From contig CAYUVH010000021.1 of NCBI GenBank assembly GCA_964448135.1, forward strand, positions 39,287-103,286: a stretch of DNA of 64,000 bases, given 5' to 3'. Below, piece by piece: positions 58,295 through 64,000 of this stretch. Each line of letters starts with the position of its first letter. Positions within the stretch are counted from its first letter, which is position 1. The notes below the pieces were generated by a model. That model was not told where the DNA came from, searched no databases, and was given only the letters and a program-made list of their open reading frames with translations. Source of the DNA: CAYUVH01 sp964448135 (GTDB lineage Bacteria > Verrucomicrobiota > Verrucomicrobiia > Limisphaerales > UBA8199). The translations under genes and the position numbers were made by a program.

Positions 58295-60361
58295 TCAGAC
58301 TGGAAGTGTCACGATGATGATGGTTCCGCAGCCGCGTTCGGACTTCAGATCCACGTTCGCGCCGATCTGCGCGGCGCGCTCGCGAATGCCCCGCCAGCCG
58401 TAATGGCCGTTGCTCGCGGTGTTTAATTGTTCGGGGTCAAACCCGGCGCCGTCGTCGGCGATCTGAAGCCGTACCAGGTGCTCCTCGTGTTCCAACGTGA
58501 GCTCAATTTTGCGCGGATGCCCGTGACGAACGGCATTGGCGAGGCACTCCTGACCGATGCGCAACAAATGCGCTTCAACCGATTCGGACAAACCCGGCCC
58601 GGGCTTGCGGAGTTCGCAACGCAATTCGATGCCGGTGCCACTTGTGATCTGGCGCGCGAGATCGCCGAGTGCCTTCACGAGACTGCCGCGCTCCAGTTCC
58701 TGCGCCCGCAGATTCAGGAGTGAACGGCGGAAACCCTCCTGCCCTTCGCGGACCATTTGCCGCGCCGTCTCCAATTGGTTGCGCGTGCCTTCAGCTTCCT
58801 GGGGAATTCCCGCGCCCAAAGCGTCCAGTTGAAAACCCAATCCACTAAAACTTTGCGCAAGCGTATCGTGCATCTCTCGCGCCATGCGGTGGCGTTCTTC
58901 CAGTGCCGCTTCGCGCTGCACCTTTTCCCGGATCACGACGGTTTGTTGCGAAATGCGACGCCGCAGCATCGCAATCCAGACGAACGCCGCGAGCGCAATG
59001 CCCAGTGCAATGGCCGCCGCGAATCCCAGCCGCCGCGCGGTCCACCACGACGGCGCCGAATTCACCAACACATCCATGGGTGAACGCAGCAGCAGTTCGA
59101 TCGAGCGGGCATTCACACCAAAACCTCCGCCCAGCGAGTTGAATTCCTCCACGCGGCACACACCCGTCATGCGCACGTGGCTGCCCTTGCGCAATCCCGG
59201 CGCCGCGCCCGGTATTCTCGCCCGAAAAACCGTATCGGCCGCCCGCGCTACGACGATCGTTTCGCCGTTCGATTCCAATTCCTCGATCACCTGGGCTTCC
59301 AAGGTGATGAGGTTGGCCTCATTTGTGCCGGTCAACGCCTGCGACATGCTGGTCGCCAGTGGAGCCGGAACGCTCCCTTTTCCCGTGACGCGAAATTCCG
59401 CGTTCTCGAGAAATGCGCTGAAGCGGCCCATCGCCGGAAATCCGGCCACCTCCACCACATCTCCTGGGTGTAGCGCCTGGCGCTGGTCGGTTTGCACGCG
59501 CAAGCCGCGCTCCCCGTCGCGCAAGTAAAGTCCCGTATACGGTTCCTGCAAAGTTACCACGCCCTGCACCCGGACGCGGTGACTCGAAATGCCCTCCGGC
59601 GAAAAGTTCAATAATGCGCTCGAAGTGATCAACGGTTCGCTGAACGGATCCGCCTGCGGTGGAGTCCCCACATGGATGTCTTCATTGCGTGAGACGAGGA
59701 GCTGCGGTGAGATGAGCTGGCGCCAGTTGTTGATGTAGCCGGCAGCCAGACCCACAATCCGGACCTCCGCATCCACGAGCGCCGGCAGGTTCGTGGGGCC
59801 GTTGGCAATGATCTGGACCTCCAGTTTGCGCGACCCCATCGCAACGTTGAGGAGCAAGCGATTGCTATTCGTGGCGCGCGCCACCGAACGCACGATGCCA
59901 TGCACCTGGACGCGTTCATAATGCCGCCGCGCCGAAACCAGCTCGTCAAAATCCACTTCCGGCGCGACGGGCAACTCGCCGTTGCCAATCACTTTGTACG
60001 CCGCAGGGCTGATACCCGTGATGAAACGCCCCGGATAAGTGACCCCGGTGACTTCGAGCAGCTCACCCGTGTTCACGGCCGGGTGCTCGACGGGAACGTT
60101 GATGAACGTGCCCCCGGTTGCATCCTGCAGGAAAATTGTATTTGGACTGGCCGCGGTGACCACGCCGCGCATTTTCACCGGCAAGAGCCGCGCTGCATCG
60201 GCGGCGGAGACGGCGCGGAGTTGAGCGGCATTGGTCAGGATTGCCGCCGGCGGTGTATCGGCATGGTCGGCAGCGCCCGCCAACGGCGGAATGGCTCCGC
60301 CGACAATCAGGCCAATTACCAGCCCCAGCATTGTGTTCCAGCCGTTCAACGCGCCCAGCAT
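58295..60361 (-). CDS. NarL-type sensor kinase with tandem OB-like exported repeats
   Basis: The start at ATG 60361 places a signal peptide (MLGLVIGLIVGGAIPPLAGA) at the N-terminus and gives 688 residues; a further 46-codon upstream extension is less likely. The periplasmic part (about 30-420) contains three or four repeats that look like OB-fold domains (KMRGVVTAASPNTIFLQDA, VRVQGVVTLQEPYTGLYLRD, VRMTGVCRVEEF). One membrane helix follows (AAAIALGIALAAFVWIAML), then a HisKA_3 dimerisation domain with the histidine in MAREMHDTLAQSF and a HATPase_c domain with DDGAGFDPEQL. It phosphorylates the LuxR-type regulator next to it. The ligand of the repeats is unknown. Confidence 0.9.
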   Translation of the reverse strand: MLGALNGWNTMLGLVIGLIVGGAIPPLAGAADHADTPPAAILTNAAQLRAVSAADAARLLPVKMRGVVTAASPNTIFLQDATGGTFINVPVEHPAVNTGELLEVTGVTYPGRFITGISPAAYKVIGNGELPVAPEVDFDELVSARRHYERVQVHGIVRSVARATNSNRLLLNVAMGSRKLEVQIIANGPTNLPALVDAEVRIVGLAAGYINNWRQLISPQLLVSRNEDIHVGTPPQADPFSEPLITSSALLNFSPEGISSHRVRVQGVVTLQEPYTGLYLRDGERGLRVQTDQRQALHPGDVVEVAGFPAMGRFSAFLENAEFRVTGKGSVPAPLATSMSQALTGTNEANLITLEAQVIEELESNGETIVVARAADTVFRARIPGAAPGLRKGSHVRMTGVCRVEEFNSLGGGFGVNARSIELLLRSPMDVLVNSAPSWWTARRLGFAAAIALGIALAAFVWIAMLRRRISQQTVVIREKVQREAALEERHRMAREMHDTLAQSFSGLGFQLDALGAGIPQEAEGTRNQLETARQMVREGQEGFRRSLLNLRAQELERGSLVKALGDLARQITSGTGIELRCELRKPGPGLSESVEAHLLRIGQECLANAVRHGHPRKIELTLEHEEHLVRLQIADDGAGFDPEQLNTASNGHYGWRGIRERAAQIGANVDLKSERGCGTIIIVTLPV

Positions 60362-60484
60362 AGCCCAGATTAAAGGGGGCGACACTAGCTCTAAAGAGCT
60401 ATGGACCAATGCGGTGGCTCGAATTAGTTTCCAAGCATTGCACTTTGATCTCTCAACGACGTAGGCCAACCCTCCCCCGAGCGC

Positions 60485-61234
60485 ATGACCCCCCGTCAAG
60501 TATGGGACCCAAAATCCCGGAGCGTTCCCCCGCCATCGCGCGGGGCGTTCACCCTAATTGAACTGCTCGTTGTCATCGCCATTATCGCGATCCTCGCGGC
60601 GATGCTGCTGCCCGCCCTGAGCAAGGCCAAGGAAAACGCCAACCGCACCAGTTGCATCAGCAATCTGCATCAACTGGGCCTCGGGCTGGCCATGTACGCT
60701 CACGACAATACCGAACGTCTTCCGACCATTTACCGCACGGCGTCCACGTTTACGGGCTACTGGCTGCATTATGGCTCCGAATATAAAAATCTCGGGTTCC
60801 TCGTCGCCGGAAATTACGTCACGACCCCCAAGGCCTTCTATTGCCTCTCCGGGAGCGTCCGCCCCAACGAAGTCCTCGCCTACAACGCCCCCGGCAACGA
60901 ATGGACCAACTCCTCCGTCCGTTCATCTTATCCCGTCCGCCTCGTCACCGAGGTCGTGGGCGGCCTGACCACGCTCGCCACCGAATGGAAGCTCCAGAAC
61001 TTCGTCACCAACGTCATTTACAGCGATTTCATCGGGGTGGCCAATTTCCAAGGCGGCGGCATTGACATCGGCTACATCTACCCGGTTCACAACGGCAAAG
61101 GCTACAATCGCCTCTTTGGCGACAGCTCCGTCCGTTGGACCCGGCCCGGCCCGCTCACCAGCCAGGTTTCCTCGACCGCCCCCAGTCCGGCACAACAGAT
61201 CAATTACTACAACGAACTCGACGTGCTCCGCTGA
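60485..61234 (+). CDS. Pilin-like protein with type IV prepilin leader, second
   Basis: The 249-residue protein has a 20-residue leader ending PPSRG and then AFTLIELLVVIAIIAILAAM, so prepilin peptidase would cleave before Ala-Phe, with the body beginning LLPALSKAKENANRT. The C-terminal HNGKGYNRLFGDSSVRW is the H-X-DG type ending of Planctomycetes/Verrucomicrobia pseudopilin proteins. It is divergent from the sensor kinase with 123 bases between starts and is followed by a large exported protein with 38 bases between. Function unknown; it could be a surface or secretion-related pseudopilin. Confidence 0.87.
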   Translation: MTPRQVWDPKSRSVPPPSRGAFTLIELLVVIAIIAILAAMLLPALSKAKENANRTSCISNLHQLGLGLAMYAHDNTERLPTIYRTASTFTGYWLHYGSEYKNLGFLVAGNYVTTPKAFYCLSGSVRPNEVLAYNAPGNEWTNSSVRSSYPVRLVTEVVGGLTTLATEWKLQNFVTNVIYSDFIGVANFQGGGIDIGYIYPVHNGKGYNRLFGDSSVRWTRPGPLTSQVSSTAPSPAQQINYYNELDVLR

Positions 61235-61272
61235 TTTTCCGCAGTTTCGCAACCCAACCCACCCCCGAACCC

Positions 61273-64000
61273 ATGAACCACCCACTCCGACGTTGCCTGT
61301 TTCCCCTCATAATCCTGGCCGCCTCGTTCGCCAGTCCGGCGGTCGCGCAAACCACCTACAATCAGGCGCTCACCAATGTCTTTGCCAACGGCACCAACGT
61401 GGTGAAGAAAAGCGCCACCGTGTCGCCCAACGATAACGTCACTTTCAGCAACGCGGTGAAATCCGCCTACGCCACCAATAGCGGCGGGGTCTTCGACTTC
61501 CCCACGTCCGTTGCGACCGGCACCACCCTGTATCGCGGCACGTATGCCGGGGGCAGCAACCGGTTGCACGTCACCTCCAGTGCGTCCATGCAGAACTCGA
61601 CCTCCGGCGGCGGCACGATCTACCCCATCTCCAATCCCAACGTCACCACCACCTCGGCCAACAACGCCGACTTCACCTTTACCTTTTCGGGGATCTTCGA
61701 CGTCGCCACCAGCAACCTGATCACCTCCCAGTCGGTTTACAGCCTGGGCCTTGTCATTTGCGCCCGCACGGACCCGGGCTATCCGCTCGATCTGCGCGTT
61801 ACGGCCACCTTCAACGACGGCTCCACGCAATCGGTCACCGCCACCATTGGCAACCCGCGCGGCTCGGACGAGACCTTCTACGGCTTCACCGCGGCGGACA
61901 ATTTTGCGATCAGCTCCGTGCGTTTTCAAAGTTTCGTCACCGGCACCGGCACGCCGGTCGCAAACCGCATTGCCATTGATGACTTTTCGTTTATCACCCG
62001 CGCCACCGCGATCCTGCCGGCACCGGTCGTGGAAAACCTGAATCCGACCAATTACGCAATTATTTCGGCGACGAACAATCTGCAATTTAATGTCCGCTCC
62101 TACATTTCCATCGACCCCACCAATATCATCCTGACGCTGAACGGCACCAATGTCGCCAGCCAGTTGACCATCGGCGGCAATTCCACCAACCGCGCCCTGC
62201 TCTACACCAACCTGGCACCCGACCAAAAGTACGTGATGACCATCTCGGCGAGCAATTCCACCGGCCTGACCGTGGTCTCGCAGACATTTTACACCGCCTC
62301 GAGCCCGTTCGAGCTCTTCAACTGCCACAGCTTCACCAACGACACGATCTATCCCGTGGGCAACCTGACGGCGGTCACCGACGGCAACGGTGTCTGGACT
62401 CCCAACGCCCTGGAGCCTGCCGTGATCACCGACGTCGGCGATCCGCAGGGCAAGGTTTTACAACGGCAGAACACCGGCGCAACGCGCCCGGATTACCTGG
62501 ATTTTCCACCGATCTCCTCCGGCACCCTCACGGTTGAGTTTGACGCCGCCGAATCCACCACCCTCGGCCGCACGCTCGATCTTTGTCTGCAACAACCCGG
62601 CTCGACCAGCACGGCCATGGCCACATTCCTTTCCTGGGGCGATACGGCCGGCAAGATTTCCTATTTTGATAACGTCAATTGGGTTCCCTTCACTGATTTC
62701 CAAAATGACTGGCATCATTACAAAATCATAACTTACCTGAGCGGGCCGGCAGCCGGGAAATTCGATCTGATTGTGGACGGCACCGTCATCGCCCAGCGCC
62801 TCCCCTGGCGCAATCTTGCCCCGGGCGCACTCATCGGCCGGCTGCGCATCCAGTCGGCGAACACCAACCCCATTTTCGAATACAGCGAAGTGGACAACAT
62901 CGCCATCACGGCCGGCCCGACAGATTATACTGCCACCCTGGGGCCGACCGTGACCGTGCTGTCGCCCGTCAATCATTCCATTCTCCAGGCACCCGTAACC
63001 GTTCAATTTCAGGTGGATTCGGGAAGCGTTCTCTACAACACCAACGTCAGCCTCACCATCAACGGCAGCCAATTTCCGGCCACGATTACGAATTCGACCG
63101 CCAACCGTGTGTTCGTGACCTATACCGCGACCACCAACGGCAACTATAACGCGGTTGTGAGCGCCACCAACGCCGTCGGAACCGGCACGGGCTCGGACAG
63201 CTTCATCGCCACTGACGAAGCGTGGCTCTACGATCCAAGCTCCGGTTGGGCCGGACCGTGGACCTGGAGCGCCGGACAGCCGCAATTGCTGACCGATACT
63301 CCGCTCGACGGCAGCACTCCTTACCTGCGCCTCGATGTGACCAACGTCACTGTTCGCAACCTGATTCGCACCTATCAGACCTCGGCGGTGGATATTTCCC
63401 AGCCACATTACATCCGCTGGAAAACGCGCGTCGTGGACGATAATTTCGCCGGGACCTTCACCTCCTTCAACGATCGCGTGCACTTTTTTGGCCGCACCAC
63501 CGCCAATCCAGGTGGCAGCACCGACGCGAACGACAGTTGGGCCATCAGCGCCACCGGCGCGGAGCAGACTCCGGGCTCGGGCATTTCCGCCGGCCAATAC
63601 TTCTATATCTTTGACAACCTGGACGGCACCGGCGCTTATAATCTGACCAATCTCGTCAGCAGCGGTATCCAGGCGCAGTCCGACCACATTTATTCCTTCC
63701 AAGTCTTCGTGAACCCGATCGCGAAAACCTACTCGGCGGTGATTGAGGACCAGACCAGCAGCCTCACCTTTACCAGTTCCGTGCCGCACCATTTCCGGAA
63801 TACCAGCGCCGCCAGCTTCCCCGCCCTGCATTTTGGCGTGCAAACGACCCCATCCACCGACGTCCGGCGCATTGACCTCGACTCGGTCACCATTACCCAG
63901 GGACCCAAGGCGGTCTGGCTGACCAATCTGCTTTCAGCCGGGACCACCTTCAGCTTTTCGTTCACGTCGCAATCGAACATGAACCACACGGCCCAGTTCA
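61273..64000 (+). CDS. Large exported multidomain protein (truncated by the window)
   Basis: The open frame begins with ATG 61273, has a signal peptide (CLFPLIILAASFASPAVA) and runs 909 codons to the end of the window with no stop. Residues about 25-250 are a beta-rich domain without a clear family. A second part (about 255-345) looks like an Ig-like domain, and about 350-545 is the LamG-like domain shared with the BNR-4 protein at 55305 (DYLDFPPISSGTLTVEFDAA, NDWHHYKIITYLSG). A further Ig-like domain (about 560-640) and another jelly-roll region follow. The role is probably adhesion or glycan binding; any catalytic part lies beyond the window. Confidence 0.8.
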   Translation, partial: MNHPLRRCLFPLIILAASFASPAVAQTTYNQALTNVFANGTNVVKKSATVSPNDNVTFSNAVKSAYATNSGGVFDFPTSVATGTTLYRGTYAGGSNRLHVTSSASMQNSTSGGGTIYPISNPNVTTTSANNADFTFTFSGIFDVATSNLITSQSVYSLGLVICARTDPGYPLDLRVTATFNDGSTQSVTATIGNPRGSDETFYGFTAADNFAISSVRFQSFVTGTGTPVANRIAIDDFSFITRATAILPAPVVENLNPTNYAIISATNNLQFNVRSYISIDPTNIILTLNGTNVASQLTIGGNSTNRALLYTNLAPDQKYVMTISASNSTGLTVVSQTFYTASSPFELFNCHSFTNDTIYPVGNLTAVTDGNGVWTPNALEPAVITDVGDPQGKVLQRQNTGATRPDYLDFPPISSGTLTVEFDAAESTTLGRTLDLCLQQPGSTSTAMATFLSWGDTAGKISYFDNVNWVPFTDFQNDWHHYKIITYLSGPAAGKFDLIVDGTVIAQRLPWRNLAPGALIGRLRIQSANTNPIFEYSEVDNIAITAGPTDYTATLGPTVTVLSPVNHSILQAPVTVQFQVDSGSVLYNTNVSLTINGSQFPATITNSTANRVFVTYTATTNGNYNAVVSATNAVGTGTGSDSFIATDEAWLYDPSSGWAGPWTWSAGQPQLLTDTPLDGSTPYLRLDVTNVTVRNLIRTYQTSAVDISQPHYIRWKTRVVDDNFAGTFTSFNDRVHFFGRTTANPGGSTDANDSWAISATGAEQTPGSGISAGQYFYIFDNLDGTGAYNLTNLVSSGIQAQSDHIYSFQVFVNPIAKTYSAVIEDQTSSLTFTSSVPHHFRNTSAASFPALHFGVQTTPSTDVRRIDLDSVTITQGPKAVWLTNLLSAGTTFSFSFTSQSNMNHTAQF

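Noticed and set aside
62458..63843. 461-codon minus-strand open frame, and another at 61207-62328
   Set aside because: Both are antisense to the large exported protein that starts at 61273 with a signal peptide and shared domains; the minus-strand products are Gly/Arg/Val-rich shadows.
1..64000. Search for tRNA genes, rRNA, CRISPR arrays, insertion sequences and prophage genes
   Set aside because: No cloverleaf-like sequence, regular repeat-spacer pattern, transposase, integrase or phage structural gene was recognised by reading.

Overview
The window (about 60% G+C by eye) looks like a chromosomal segment from a Verrucomicrobiota bacterium, most likely a Pedosphaera/Limisphaerales-type lineage. 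The reasons are a Planctomycetes-Verrucomicrobia-type microcompartment locus at the left edge, H-X-DG type pilin-like proteins with the FTLIELLVVIAIIAILAAMLLPAL leader type, several large secreted carbohydrate-active proteins with Ala/Pro/Thr-rich linkers, and degenerate 'ttcggattcg' and 'cttggtgctt' interspersed repeats. No phage, insertion sequence, tRNA, rRNA or CRISPR array was seen.

Layout. 1-3084 (+): right half of a bacterial microcompartment (BMC) operon: end of a CoA-acylating aldehyde dehydrogenase, two EutN/CcmL pentamer shell proteins, a class II aldolase with an N-terminal tail and a TIM-barrel-like protein with a C-terminal tail. Nearly every junction is an ATGA overlap. 3100-5884 (-): lutABC-type lactate oxidation operon, convergent with the BMC genes. 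5916-6496 (-): ParDE-like toxin-antitoxin pair with a palindromic promoter region. 6879-10121: aroC, prepilin peptidase and aroE. 10141-14324 (-): nitrogen assimilation cluster glnK-amt-glnA, followed by a partial duplication of the glnA 3' end with its own terminator and two micro-ORFs. 14770-18537 (-): large secreted NPCBM/glycoside-hydrolase-like protein. 18664-22860 (+): a sugar-1-phosphate nucleotidyltransferase followed by a 1111-residue fusion of a fucokinase-like GHMP kinase with a UDPGP-type pyrophosphorylase. 22934-25729 (-): secreted M36 (fungalysin-like) metalloprotease.

25849-36457: two hybrid histidine kinases flanking a GH10 xylanase, a very small conserved-looking protein and a second large secreted glycosidase-like protein. 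37045-41399: fatty acid desaturase, lpxD, a small membrane protein and a secreted protein of unknown function. 41451-45370: FAD-dependent oxidoreductase, a class III nucleotidyl cyclase joined through one membrane helix to an exported lectin-like domain, and a pilin-like protein. 45422-48657 (+): 2-oxoacid dehydrogenase complex E1alpha-E1beta-E2. 48805-51801 (-): haem precursor genes hemX/ccsA-like, hemA, a collapsed hemC remnant and hemD. 51970-55297 (+): exported GH13 amylase-like enzyme, MFS transporter and SIS-domain sugar isomerase-like protein. 55305-57548 (-): exported BNR-4 propeller protein. 57664-60361 (-): NarL-type two-component system. 60485-61234: second pilin-like protein. 61273-end: start of a very large exported protein that runs off the window.

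Taken together, the genes describe a Gram-negative polysaccharide and deoxysugar degrader: exported glycosidases release sugars, the BMC is expected to process fucose/rhamnose-derived lactaldehyde, LutABC can take lactate to pyruvate, and the 2-oxoacid dehydrogenase can feed acetyl-CoA or branched-chain metabolism. The points most worth a second look are the kinase-pyrophosphorylase fusion, the two candidate cargo tails in the BMC operon, the cyclase with an exported lectin-like domain, the hemC remnant, and the duplicated glnA 3' end.
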